The translations under genes and the position numbers were made by a program. A stretch of 64,000 nucleotides of DNA from contig JBITNC010000001.1 in NCBI GenBank assembly GCA_050084985.1, forward strand, positions 37,138,001 through 37,202,000, read 5' to 3'. Positions 23,160-35,395 of this stretch are shown here, in pieces. Numbering within the stretch: the stretch's first letter is position 1; each line of letters begins with the position of its first letter. The DNA comes from Nageia nagi. Lineage: Eukaryota > Pinophyta. The notes beneath the pieces were generated by a model that saw nothing but the letters and a program-made list of their open reading frames with translations, was not told the origin of the DNA and did no database searches.

Positions 23160-24405
23160 GGATAGATTTCAAAGAAGGAGATTCAAGCTACATTTACCAT
23201 TTCAAAGAAGGAGATTCAAGCTACATGCCTTGAATTTTATGATGATATATGACCATCTTTATTTAAAGAACTTTGATCAAACCCTATTACGATGTGTGAC
23301 TCATGATGAATACCAAAAAATATTGCATGAATTTTATTATAGATTCTATATTAGGCATTATAGTGGACCAACTTCAATAGCAAAAATATTACAAGTTGGG
23401 TATTATTGGCCCACCATATTTTAAGATTTATTCAAGATTACCTAGGAATGTGACAAATGTAGTAGATTTATGTGAAAAAAAAGACAAGCTGCTATGCCTA
23501 TTAAACATATGGTAGTTGAGGAACCTTTCTAATAATGGGGTATGGACTTCATTGGTGTTATAAACCCAAATTCTTTAGTAGGCCATAAATTCATCTTGAT
23601 TATAATAGATTATTTTACTAGATGGTTAGAAGTAATGCCATGTATGAATGTAGATCAAAAGGTGGTGATAGAAATGATCAAAAGGATAATCACTCACTTT
23701 GGAATCCCATAAACTATTGTCTCAGATAATGGCCCAGCATTTATTGGAGGTAACTTGTCAAACTTTATTATTGAATATAGGATATACTAGTTATTCTCTT
23801 CAAATTATTACCCATAAGGTAATAGGTTAGCCAAATCAATTAATAAAAATCTAACTTATATCATCAAAAGAATAATTAAAGGGAATCCTAGATAGTGGCA
23901 TACATAATTAGACTTTGCATTATGGGTAGATAGGATCAATATTAAGTCAGCAATCAAAACATCTCCATATGCACTAGTATATGGTAAAATACCTATGTTG
24001 CTAATACACATTGAGTTACCAGCATTATAAATCTTATAAGAAATGGAGGAACATGACTTTGAGCCACTATAATCCAGGTATAATTAGCTCTTGAAGTTGG
24101 AGGAAGACTAGAACAAAGTATATGAATCATTTTAGCATTACCAACACATAGATAAGAAATGGTTTGATAAGAAAAAATCTTCTTAGGTAAAGTTTGAACT
24201 AGGTGACATTGTCCTTAAATGGAATGAAGAAAGAGCAAAGCTTTAAAGATATCAAAAATTTGACTCTCTATGGAGTGGGCTTTATATCATCACTCAAGTT
24301 TTGAAAAATAATGTATTCAAATTATAAGGCATCATTAGGTCCTAGGAATTACCTATTCCTATTAACTAGATCTATTTGAAGCATTATCGGGTGATAGGGT
24401 GATTT
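23160..24405 (+). pseudogene. Gypsy integrase pseudogene
   Basis: The zinc-binding part is HYSGPTSIAKILQVGYYWP, followed by ECDKCSRF. The core has WGMDFIGVI, FILIIIDYFTRWLEVMP, TIVSDNGPAFIGGNLSNFI, and GNRLAKSINKNL. The third catalytic residue, expected as Glu in G-x-AES, is Lys (AAA) here, exactly 35 residues after the second Asp, so the enzyme is dead by substitution as well as by stops. The C-terminal module is FELGDIVLKWNEERAK with SLWSGLYIITQVLKNNVF, the GPY/F-like fold. An open 64-codon stretch at 23230-23424 is the best preserved piece. Confidence 0.87.
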
Positions 24406-24917
24406 CATAACACCTGCTAGAAACTATATAGTGTATATAGTTTTAAAAAAATAGTTTTTAAAGGCTTGTACATATTCTAAAAAAAACATAACTTCTAAGA
24501 AAGTAGGTATTCATTAATGCTCAACATTAATTTGATATTGTATAGGGTTGATGTCTGTTCACTACCAAGCTATCAATTGAATAGGGTAGCATTTAAGGAA
24601 AGATTTATTTGGATTTTTCAAACCATTATACTATTACCCTAATTTAAATTAGTGTACTCCAAGTCAATTCATTCAACTTGTTGTCTACCAATACATATGA
24701 TGTGCATATTATGATATCCCAAGCATTAATTTCTATTAATAGATGTCAATCACAAACCTTGGATGAATAAAATATCTCACTTACCCTTTGACTCAACACT
24801 TAGCCATTTTAAGCATACAAGTTTCCATGGTAACCAGAGCCTAGAGTTTGTAGAGTTGAAGTGAGTAAGGAAATATAGAGTTGCAAAACCTTATAGAGTG
24901 TAGATTCCAAGTCCCAA

Positions 24918-27536
24918 ATGCAAACCAAATGTTCTAAAAAGAGTGCTGACACCATGATAGCTTCCAAACCATCAACTCTAGTTGAAATTGAATAAGTGGA
25001 TGCCAACTTGATTACCATTCAAGAGGAATACCTCAAGAATGCTTTAGGGATCAACTGGATTGAGATGGGGGTGATGAACTACATTGAAACATGGAGGGTT
25101 GACACTAATAATATTACAAAGGCATAGATCTATTATGATTTATCAGATTTTATTTCTAATGAAATAAAGAGATTTCTTTTCAAAATTGAAAAATCAAAAT
25201 TCAAACAATCTTCATATCTTTGGTGGCTCTTGGTCCATCAAAACCTCAATAAGCTTGAGGAGGCAAGACTACCAATTGAGCCAATGAACCCAACTACTGG
25301 ACCAATACCAATTTATTTGAGGGTTCTAGTCTTGACCAAGTTGCATGGGTCATATTATGATTCATAGATAAATTCTATGTAATAATGATGCAGATTTTGA
25401 TAAAAAAAGCTCTCTAGCAAACTATGAAGGAGTGTTATCCAAGAGCTATAGGGAGGAAATAAAACTAGTGATTGGTATTTTCTCAAGGATTGCATTATAA
25501 TTATTAGGTATGGGTATTATAAAAAACTCTTTTTCTTACCTAAATATGTAACTCCTTAGTTATATTCTATAGAGATGGGTAGACAAATATGTGCCATTAA
25601 GACCAAATATGGGTTCAAGGGTAGTTTTAAATCCATTATAGATATACCAACTTCTAATAAAAATTTTACTTTGTTAGAAATAGGTTGTAAAGATAGTATA
25701 GCAAAATTTATTATGCATAATTTTAAATTAGATATGGTATAAGCCTCTTAGATGTATGACCCTTTAAGGGAAATAACAATAATAATAAGGTCAAGAAAGA
25801 AGCACCTATCCTTTGCCCATGAGTATAGACCTCATGTGAAATACTAAGCAAGAAGTAAAAATGTACCCTAAAAGGGAATTTACACCTCTAAATAAGGCTT
25901 AGATGATCCTTGAAGGGATAAAGAAATACAAGAACTAAGAAAATAGGCATCAATATTTTATTCTTAGCCTAAAGATCCTCATCTAGTTAGTAGATTTGAA
26001 TTAGGTACAAAATAAAATTCATTATTTTACCAAGTTTAGATTTTGGATCACCATGAAAATGCATCATATTGAGAATGAATTATTTGAAAAAATCAAATAT
26101 AATAAGTATTGGGAGTCAGGTTATTCTAAAGGCCCATTGCTTGAAAAACCAATGAAGAAACCTCACATTACACAAGCCTGATCATAAAGGAATGCACCAC
26201 CACCTCCCAAAATCATAGAAGAAATGCTGGAGGTTGTTGCAAAGGAGGAAAAAATATTTGATACAAAGGAATTGCAAGAGCTTCAAAACATAGGTACTTC
26301 TTCCTAGAAGGAAGTCTTGAAAAAGGAGATGTCTTGGAAAAAGAAGCAGTCCCAAAAAAATAGCATATGGAAATTCAACAAGATGGAAGAAATGTACTTA
26401 GAGCAAGTAGATCCATAGCAGCTGCACCTAGAGGCATACCAAGTGATGATGGTGATGATGATGATGATGAATCTAGGAAGAAAAGAGACTCTAATCCAAT
26501 GGACAAGGGTGATGATGAAGATAAGGTCATGGACGAAGTGAAAAAAGAAGTAAAAATTTAAGATTATACACCTCCAAAGAAAGCAAAACCCTCTCAAGAG
26601 GTCACAACATCCACCTTAGGTGTAAATAATCTTCCTCATTATTTGATCCCTACAACCTCTTAGGAGGAGATTAAATCAATTTTTTCTACATAAATTATAG
26701 AGCCTATTGATTAGGAAACTTTTGTTAATAAACCTCTTGTGCTCCTTGAGCAATAGTCAAGAATTTTGAGCAAGGTAATAGAAGTAGGAGATATTAAGAT
26801 AGCATAGATATCTTTAAAAGAAGGAAAACTAGATACTATTCTCATGGCTATTATTGATATAAATATGTAAAGTGTTTCGGCTATAGACAAATTCAAAATT
26901 CTTGTAAATACTTCAATGGTAGTTGGAAAAAATCTTCATGCCATGGAGGCTAAGGTGGATAGGTTAAATAAAAAGATGGAGCACTATAAAAAATATTACT
27001 CCCTTAAGGAAAAAATCATCATAGGGTTGTAAAATAAAAACAAAAAACTTCTTCCAAAGCTTGACAAGTAGAAATCAAAATTTGAGAAGAGCTCAGAAGA
27101 AAAGAAAGTTGAGTTAGAAAGCATGAATAAATTCATCTAGGATCTCAAAGGCCAAGCAATAATTATGGATATCCAAAAGGCCAAGCAAGTTGAAGTCAAA
27201 TTGCAAAGGATAGTTGTAGCTAATAAAGTGCTTCCTAATGATAATACAAAGTTGTTATTACTCATAAAAGGCTTTAGAAAGTCCCTAGTTCAACAAATTG
27301 GAGATAAGATGATGATTTTATCACACTTGCACCTATTAAAAGATTAGGTAGAACAAGCCATCAAGCAATTCAATACATAGACAACTCTTCACCAATTAGC
27401 TCTAAAAATCCCAAGATCAATGGTCAAGAAGATGCAAAGCTAGCTAAGGGCCTTAACTAAAAAGGATATAACTTCCATTACTTCTAGGCCTAAGAAATCA
27501 TATTTAAGGAGAATTTGGGATATATGTGAACTTTAA
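24918..27536 (+). pseudogene. Unrecognised ~870-codon frame after gypsy integrase
   Basis: From ATG 24918 to a TAA at 27534 one reading frame gives protein-like sequence broken only by stop codons, with no net frameshift; ATGs at 25575, 25752 and 26367 are all in phase. The N-terminal third is globular-looking (ITIQEEYLKNALGINWIEMG, SSYLWWLLVHQNLNKLEEAR, GPIPIYLRVLVLTKLHGSYY). A central part has YKTKYGF-like and PLREITIIIRSRKKH segments. Then comes an acidic run (about 26445-26475, Asp-rich), and a Lys/Glu-rich C-terminal coiled coil (about 26935-27260). I see no signal peptide or membrane segment, so it is not an obvious envelope-like ORF. I do not recognise the family. Its position suggests an accessory protein of the element. 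Confidence 0.6.
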
Positions 27537-27771
27537 AATTTGGTATTTAATATGGATATTAGTAAACACTAACTTAACATAAAGCTAGGGTTTATCAACA
27601 AATTATTTAATTGAATCAAAAGCCTCAAACTTATGGGAGCATTAGGATGTATAAGGTAGTGCTGCTAGATAGGTAGCTAATACCATTCAATTCCTTAAAA
27701 GCTTATAGAGGATCAAGATGTAGAGGGTCTTGTTCTTTAACAAGCAAAGACCCCAAAAGCTACAAAAATAT
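27537..27771 (+). other. Gypsy 3' untranslated segment before the LTR
   Basis: About 235 bp separate the last stop of the extra frame from the 3' LTR. No clean polypurine tract is visible; the bases just before the LTR are CCCCAAAAGCTACAAAAATA, purine-rich only in part, probably because of decay. Confidence 0.4.
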
Positions 27772-29588
27772 TGTATTCCTTCAAAGTTACACTTTGAGTA
27801 TGAGGTAACACACTATCATTCTTTTATTCTTTAATTTGTTTCAAGAAATTCTCCCTAGTCCCTACTCCTTTTTCCCTTTTCCATTCACAAGTAGCTAATA
27901 TTTTTTTTGAATTGAATCTAAATATTTCTAGGTGTTGTCAACATCCAACTATTGTCAACATCTAATTATTGTATGTATAAGTCTTGGTATTAGATATTTT
28001 CTCTTAAAACTTTCTAGTCAAAATATAGTAGGTGTTGCAATAACTCTTGGGAATAAACTTTACTCATGTTAACAGTTAAAAAGGTCGATAATTGTATATA
28101 TAAAAGATTCATGTTTAGGATAAAATGTATAATATATAGGTAGTATTATATTATGTATGGGAAGTAAAAGTCTAAAAAAAAGTCTAGGAGTTATTGTAAA
28201 TACAATGTTTAGGAGTTATTGTAAATACAATGTCTGGGAGTTAATGTAAATATAATGTCTGAGAGTTATTATAAATATAGTGTTTGAGAGTTGTTGAAAA
28301 TATAAGTTCAAGTTATGTTCAAATACTTAGTAGGATATGCCCAAAAATAAACATCACCCACTAATTTTCAACAATGACATCATCATTTTTGTGAAAATCA
28401 ACGTGTCCCAAAATAAGCAATGGTGGGTGATATTTCATGAAGATACAAAATAGAGCCTACTAATTTTGAGTGATGATGTTAGAACTTTTGGCTAAAATCA
28501 ATAGGTACTAAGAAGATTTGGATCATCAATAAAGCCCAATAAAGAGAAACAGAATCGACTAGACTAAAAAAGTAATGTTGGGTAAGAAGTAACACTTGGG
28601 TCCACTTGATCTTAAGTGTTTGGCCCTTGTCACCCTATTAATGTGTTGACTTCAACTCATTTCCACATAATAATGGTATTTTCTTTTGGAACTAAGTTGA
28701 TATATTATTCATGGCCCCCATTACTCTATTCAATTGAAACTACAATATGGATCATCAATGGTTGTAGAGAAGTAAATAACTACTGATAAAACATAGTACC
28801 AGATCGTACCTATCAAATTGTAGATGAGTACTTCTTCAATTAATTACAAAACCAAAAAAGATAAGTCAATGACATGTTAGGAAGATTTCAACGCAATGGA
28901 TACAACTACTAAGAAATTGAAAATTTCTAAATGATCATGCTATTGGTACTTATTCACTATGTAATCTTACACAATTGTAATATTTATTGTAAATAACTTT
29001 ACTATATTCAGGCAAGATGAATAATTATGTGTATTTATGATAGACAACCAGCAAATTGGACATGTGAATGTATAAATAGTGGATTGTTATAAGTTAAAGA
29101 GGTTGAACATTCTAGTAAATTTGCCCAGGTATGTAAGAAGCTTTCATATATGATAATGCAAATAGATAATACTTTTCTTTTTTGCAACAAGTGGTTGTTT
29201 ATTACTTTTGTGAATGTTATGTATGGGATTTTGTCTTAAGTTGTTGTTATGTATTGTGATTGCAAGACCCCAAGGGTAAGATAGCTTGCTATTCTTAATC
29301 TTGATTATGGATTGCTTCTTGTGCTATAATACATGGGTTGTATAGTTCTTATTTAAGTTTTAGTTTAATGTGTTTATCTCTTTCCTGTAACTCTCTACCT
29401 TTTTATCTCGTTTCTTTTACTTTAAACCTTTACAATAGATAGGAACCAACCTATAACCTAGAGATTGAGAAGAAAACCAATACAAGCACATCCTCACCAC
29501 CTTCTTCTATTTCAAAGAACCTACTATTGTGAGCAATGAATAACTCGACTAGATCAAACCCTTTGAGGTTACATTATACAAATCAATA
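27772..29588 (+). mobile_element. Gypsy 3' LTR
   Basis: It starts TGTATTCC and ends just before the right ATTAC target duplication. It is 1817 bp, close to the ~1.83 kb 5' copy. Both LTRs share the 25 bp minisatellite and a block around GTACTTCTTCAAT. The many differences between the copies, mostly transitions, show an old insertion. Confidence 0.9.
28184..28315 (+). repeat. 25 bp minisatellite in the gypsy 3' LTR
   Basis: Five to six units of the form GGAGTTATTGTAAATACAATG plus four bases correspond to the array at 16842-16990 in the 5' LTR. Confidence 0.85.
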
Positions 29589-30337
29589 ATTACATTTGTG
29601 ATAGGCATCAAATTTGCATGAAGGGCCATTTTGTCAGATATGATGCAAACAACCTAAAAGGAGTTAGAGGCTAAAAATTGAACTGAAGGTAGTCAATATA
29701 ACAAAGAAGGTTTTTGTTAAATTTCATCTCATTTGGAAAAATATGGAGAAAATTATTAACCCCAAAATATGCTAAATTTTCCATTTTGAAAATATAGTTA
29801 CAAATCAAGATTTGAAGCCACTTTGTTGAAGATGTTTCAGAAAAATCATGATGAATTAGAAACTAAAATTGTAATAGAATATTTTTAGTATAAATAATAA
29901 TATGCCTTTAAAATTTTCATTTATTTGAAAACTCATGAAGGAAGTTATGATCCCTAGAAAAAGCATTCTAAATACAAAAAGATAGTTATGGTGAAAAAAG
30001 CCAAAAAAGAGATTTTTTAGTTGCAGTAGTTATAAAATCAGAAAATGGATACTTAGAATTGAAGGAATAGTTACAAGATATTTATCTAATTACTCAATAA
30101 TGATGTGATAACTAGTTAATAACTATTTTGTCTGTGTAGTCTTTTTATGTGTTATTGTAAATTTTTGGGTGTGATATACAGGTATGGATAATGAGATAAA
30201 ATGAGATTGAAAGAATAATTTTTTATGTGGTTGAAAGTGAGGATGATATAGTGTTGCTTCAAGTATTTCAAGTTAATATTAATGTTTTAGTCCACATTGA
30301 TTCACCCCCTCCCTCTTAGTGTCACTCTTAGTTAACA
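29589..30337 (+). mobile_element. Copia B 5' LTR, right part
   Basis: This resumes copia B after the gypsy insertion, starting with the second ATTAC, and matches the 3' LTR from about 35810 onward. It ends CTTAGTTAACA just before the primer-binding site. A 579 bp block present in the 3' LTR (36477-37055) is absent here. The junction reads GTGTTG followed by CTTCAAG, and a GTTG word lies at both ends of the missing block in the 3' LTR. Confidence 0.88.
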
Positions 30338-30339
30338 AT

Positions 30340-30351
30340 TGGTATTAGAGC
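30340..30351 (+). promoter_or_regulatory. Copia B primer-binding site (initiator tRNA-Met)
   Basis: TGGTATTAGAGC starts two bases after the LTR and differs by one transition from TGGTATCAGAGC, the usual plant copia site complementary to the 3' end of initiator tRNA-Met. Confidence 0.88.
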
Positions 30352-30404
30352 TAAGTCCCTACCTTTGGTCTAAATGACTTAAGGAGATCGTTAGAGTGAT
30401 AATA

Positions 30405-33400
30405 TGTATAGTGGTGAAGGCATTTATTTAAGCAAAGCTCTTTTTTTTTATGGTACAAACTATACATTTTGGATATTAAGAATGCAGACCTATTTAAGTA
30501 CACTAGGTTTTGATATTTGGGACTCTATCAAGAGTGGTTATGTTGTACCTTCTACCCCTCCAATAGATGTAGCTGGTCAAAATTTGTTTGAAAATTATTC
30601 GAAGGCTTAAAATGCAATAATGAGTAGTCTTGTTAATAGTGATTTGGTCAAGGTCATGTGATGCACTATTACCAAATGGATTTGGGATAAATTGAAGAGT
30701 ATACATGAAGGTGATGATAAGATTAAGGAAGAAAAACTATAAATATTTTGGGATCAATTTGAGAGTTTAAAAATGAATGAATATGAATATGTTGCTATAT
30801 ACATGCTTAGAGTGAATGAGGTCATCAATGCTATAAGAGAACTTGGAGAAACCATAGAAGATAAGGTCATTATTAAGAAAGTGTTGAGATCTTTACCATC
30901 CAAATTCAACTCAAAGGTTTCAACCACTAAAGAAGCCAAGGGTCTGAATGCATTCTCTTTGGATGAAATGTATGGATCATTAATTACATGGGATATGATA
31001 ATAGTCAAAGCAAAATATTTTGATAAAAAAGCAACCTTCAAAGTAGCTAGGAGCTCAAAAAATGAAGCTAAATCAGAAGAAGACATATCTAATTTGGAAG
31101 AATCAAATTTTATTTGCAAACTCAAAAGAGGAAAAGGAATACATAAAGGTAAGCTCCCTTTCAAATGTTTTAGCTATGGTGGAGTTGGTCAAGAAAGATA
31201 AGTACAAAAAAAGGAGTTTCATATCTCAATAAAAGGATGAAATGTCTAGTGATAGTGATGGACCTAAGGAAGAGAGTAGTGAGTTTCTCTTTATGGAACA
31301 AGATGGTAGTCAAAATGAACATGAAACTAGTAAAGATATTGATAGAGAGAACTCTATTTTTGAAGAAGAAGATGTGAATGATGAGTTAGAGAACTATGAG
31401 TTTGAATATGAAGATGCTAAGGTTGATCTACAAGTGAACTTATTTCAGCCTTAGAAGAACTTAACATAGAAAGAAAGAAGAACACAAAATCAAGAAATAA
31501 GATTGAAGAGTTGAGTGTCCAAGTAGAAGAATCCAAGTTAATAGAGAAATCTCTTCAAATTCAATTGATTGATAGGATGGATGCATGTGCTAGATATGAA
31601 GAAGAAATTGTCTCCTTGAGAGTGCAAGTTGCAAAACTTATGATTCAAATAGATGACTATTAAAAGCTAGGAAAAAGTTCTAAGATCATTGATGAACTGA
31701 TATTGCAATCTCAAAGGAAGCCAAAGGATAAATCAAGAGTAGGTTATAAAACCTAGTGAATGCTCAAACTCTACAAATGCAAGTTAGTTCAAGAAGAAAA
31801 TAGATCAAAGCCAGTTGAAGATTGATCAAATAAGAGGATTTTAGAGGATGTCTTCCAACTTTCAATATCCTCCATGCAAATTTCAAACTTATTACTCTGG
31901 TTAAAGTAAGTTATTATTTGGATATTATTTTCAATGTCATCACTTTGGTCATAAGGTTGTAAACTATTGATTAGTGTTAATCCAACTCAATTCATGGATA
32001 AAAATGCTTTTGATTCTACATATGAGTATAGAGTAGAATGTTACAAGTGTCATAACATAGGATACATTGCCAAATATCACAAAATCAAAAATGCAATAGA
32101 AAAGAAGATTGAAATAGTTGAACAAGACTCACATTTGAGCAAGAACAAGAAAACTAAAATGAAGCTTAAAGTAAAGCAATTATGGAAGGAGAAACAGATC
32201 AATGCCAATCAATGTTTTATAGTGCAAACAACCTTAAAGGCACAAAGTAAACCAAAAACTTGGATCTTGGACAATGGATATTCAAGTCACATGATCAAAG
32301 ACAAGCAAAGATTTGAAAACATGAAAGAATGTGAAGGTGGATCTGTAAGGTTTGGAAATAATGGAAATGAAAAAATAGTTAGAAAAAGGAATGTTAAACT
32401 TGGAGATGGTAAAGTGAATTTTGAATATGTGCTATTTGTTATTGGTTTGAAATATATCCTACTCAGTGTAAGTCATATTTTTGAAAAAGGGAATGATGTT
32501 ATATTCAAGATACATAGGGATTTACCAAGCATATCAAAGACATCTAATATATATGTTCTTCTTACCAAAGAGGTAACCAAACTAGATCATCTTTTAAATC
32601 TAAAGAATTCTCTATAAGAAAACCTCTTGAATTAGTTCATACTTATTTGTGTGGTCCTACAAGAACACAAAGTATTCATAGTCATAGGTACTTTATGCTT
32701 TACATTGATGATTTCACTAGAATGACTTGGGTACAATTTTTAAGATGTAAATTATAAGCCTTTGAAATGTTTAAGCCTTTTAAAAGCAATGTTGAGAATC
32801 AGATTGAAAGGAAGATCAAGTGTTTAAGACTAACAGAGGAGGACAATTAGTCTCAAAATAGTTTGTTGCATTCTATGAAAAACATGGAATAAGGAGACAA
32901 CTCATAGCCCCAAGAACTCATCAACAAAATGATGTTGTTGAAAGGAAGAACAAATATGTTCCAAAGATAGATAGAATAATGCTAATTGAAGGGAAAGTTA
33001 CTGATAAGTTTTGGAAAGAAGTTGTTCATACAGTTTTCTATATTCATAATAGATTTCTACTGAGACCTTATGAAGAAAAAACACCATATGAATTATTGTT
33101 CAATAGAAAAGAAACTATAAGATATTTAAAAAAATTTGGAAGCAAATGTTATATTAGAAATACTAGTGACAGTCTTTGTAAATTTGATGATAGAGTTGAT
33201 GAGGGGATATTTCTTGGATATTCATCTAAGAGAAAAGCACACTAATGTTTTACCAAAAGGTTGAATAAGATAGTTGATAGTGCTAATGTTAAGGTAGATG
33301 AAGGAATTGAAGTTGCAAGTGCAAACACTAAAAAGTATCCTTGCTATGATAATTTGATTGAAGGAGATAATGAAGAATTAGAATTAGAAGCAAAATAACC

Positions 33401-35090
33401 TATTGTAGGGTAATAGCAAGTTGATGGAGAGTTACAATAGCCATTAGCCTCAAAATTACCTACCAAGTATATAAAAATAAATCATCCTTAAGAGAAAATC
33501 ATTGGTGATCCTTAAGCTAGTTTCCAAACATAGAATAGAAAAGCATAAGAACAAATTAATTACTTGCTATTATCTAAGATGGAACCAAAGAATGTAGTTG
33601 AAGATTGTGAGGACAAGTATTCAATTGAAGATATGGGGGCAGAACTTACCAAATTGAAAAAAAAAAGACATGGGAGTTGGTTCCTAGACTTGTCAATAAG
33701 AATGTGATAGGCATAAAATGGGTGTTCAGAAACAAACTCAATGAACAAGAAAAGATTGTCAAGAAAAAAGTTAGACTAGTATGTAACAGATATGCTTAGG
33801 TAGAAGATGTTGATTTTGATGAAACATTTGCACCTATAGCTAGACTTGAAATAATTATAATGTTTCTTGCTTTAGCTACTCATAAAAATTTCAAATTTTT
33901 TTAAATGGATGTTAAATTTGCATTTTTGAATGGTTTTCTAGAAGAAGTCTACATTGAACAACCTAATGGATTTTAGTTAGGTGATGATCCCAGCAAGGTA
34001 TGTAAGTTGAAAAAGACTTTGTATGGGTTGAAACAATATCCAAGAGCTTGGTTTGCGAGACTAGACAAGTACCTTTTAGAACAAGGTTACAAATAAGGAA
34101 TAGTAGGTAGTAGTTTGTATGTAAAAAATCAAAATGGAACTCTAATAATTATTATTGTTTATATTGATGACATTATTTTTAGTAGCAATAAGAGTGAGCT
34201 TTGTACAGAATTTGCAAACAACTTGAAGAAGAAGTTTTAAATGTCAATGATAGGTGACCTTGCATACTTTCTTGTTCTTCAAGTCAATCAGTAAGAAAAA
34301 GGTATATTCATCTCTCAAATCAAGTATGTCAAAGAAATGTTAAAAGTTCAATATGGAATATAGTAAGCCTATAGGTACCCCAATGAAAATAAGTTGTAAG
34401 TTGAGCAAATAAGATACTTCATTAGGTGTTGATCATACCATGTATAGATATATGATTGGAAACTTGTTATATTTGAATACCACAAGATATTACATTTTAC
34501 AAGTTATTTGCATGGTAGCTAGATTTCAAGATGATCTAAAGGAAGTGCATGTACAAGCTATGAAAATAATTTTCAAATATTTGAGAGACACATAAGATTT
34601 CAATTTGTGGTATCCCAAAGGTATGGATTTTACCTTATTTTCATATTCAGATGCTGATTGGGCAAGTTGCATAGATGATAAGAAGAGGGTGCATTTAACC
34701 TTGGAGAAAACTTAGTTTCATGGCATAGCAAAAAGCAAGATTTTGTGTCTCTATCTACAACTAAAGCAAAGTACATTGCAACCACATCTTGTTGCACACA
34801 AGTGTTGTGGATGAAACAAATTTTAAAATACTTTGGTATACTATGTTCGGATCTCATTTCATTGTTTTGTGATAATACATTAGCTATAAATATTTTGAAA
34901 AATCTTATCATGCACTCGAACAAAACATATAGCCATTAGTTATCATTTTTTGAAGGATAAAGTAGCTAAAGGAGAAGTCCAAATGGAGTTTGTGCCTATT
35001 TCTAAAGAAGTTGCTGATATCTTCACCAAACCACTACCAAAATATAATTTTGAATACTTGAGATAGAAGTTGGGAGTGGTAACACTTCCC
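30405..35090 (+). pseudogene. Copia B gag-pol pseudogene
   Basis: Gag opens at ATG 30405 (MYSGEGIYLSKALFFYG, then NYTFWILRMQTYL) and continues through 31200. An acidic region (31242-31454) and a zinc-knuckle relic follow (CYKCHNIGYIAKYH near 32040, with His and Cys positions changed). The protease has LDNGYSSHM near 32268, so D-S-G has become D-N-G. Integrase follows (YIDDFTRMTW near 32705, then FWKEVVHTVFYIHNR at 33009-33053). Reverse transcriptase (KNVIGIKWVFRNKLNE near 33700, [20 protein letters not shown] near 34165) and RNase H (SYSDADWASC, then VADIFTKPLPKYNFEYLR ending about 35065) close it. Many stops and frameshifts are present. The family differs from copia A/C. Confidence 0.9.
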
Positions 35091-35395
35091 AAACACTAGC
35101 TCACTAAAGGGGGATCACATTCTTAAGGGGAGCAACTTCTATTATTTTATCTATTTGCTTCTGATTTTGATTTTTTTTACATGAGAATGATGCATGGATT
35201 TAGGGAGAACAATTTAATAGTTTCTTTTCTACTCCTATGTAACTGATTATTTAGATGTTATTCCTAAAGGTAAGTTGGAATAGAGTTAGCACTAAGGATC
35301 AATGGCACCCTTTATCATTATTTTCAAAGGGGGAGAAAAGATTGATTGTCACACAATAAAGGTTGGATGTTGCTAACAATTCCAAAGGGGAAGAT
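35091..35395 (+). promoter_or_regulatory. Copia B 3' untranslated region with polypurine tract
   Basis: G-rich purine tracts AAAGGGGGA (about 35106), CAAAGGGGGAGAAAAG (about 35324) and CAAAGGGGAAGA (about 35383-35394) occur in the 305 bp after pol. The last lies immediately before TGTTATATGTTTGTC and is the best candidate for the plus-strand primer. Confidence 0.7.

Larger units (their letters stand above)
16442..29588 (+). mobile_element. Ty3/gypsy element with dual RNase H and extra ORF, nested in copia B
   Basis: This is a complete, old element of about 13.1 kb: 5' LTR (16442-~18272), gag, protease, an extra RNase H, reverse transcriptase with its own RNase H, integrase, a long unrecognised frame, and 3' LTR (27772-29588). 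It is bounded by exact 5 bp duplications. A sampled ~275 bp of the two LTRs differ at roughly one base in seven by eye, so the insertion is old. The protease, extra RNase H, RT and integrase segments (starting at 20410, 20935, 21847 and 23230) share one reading-frame phase. It resembles the Tat group in having two RNase H domains, but their order differs. Confidence 0.9.

Noticed and set aside
24918-27536. Envelope-like gene (as in Athila-type elements)
   Set aside because: No signal peptide, no membrane segment and no cysteine-rich ectodomain pattern can be seen; a coiled coil alone does not support it.
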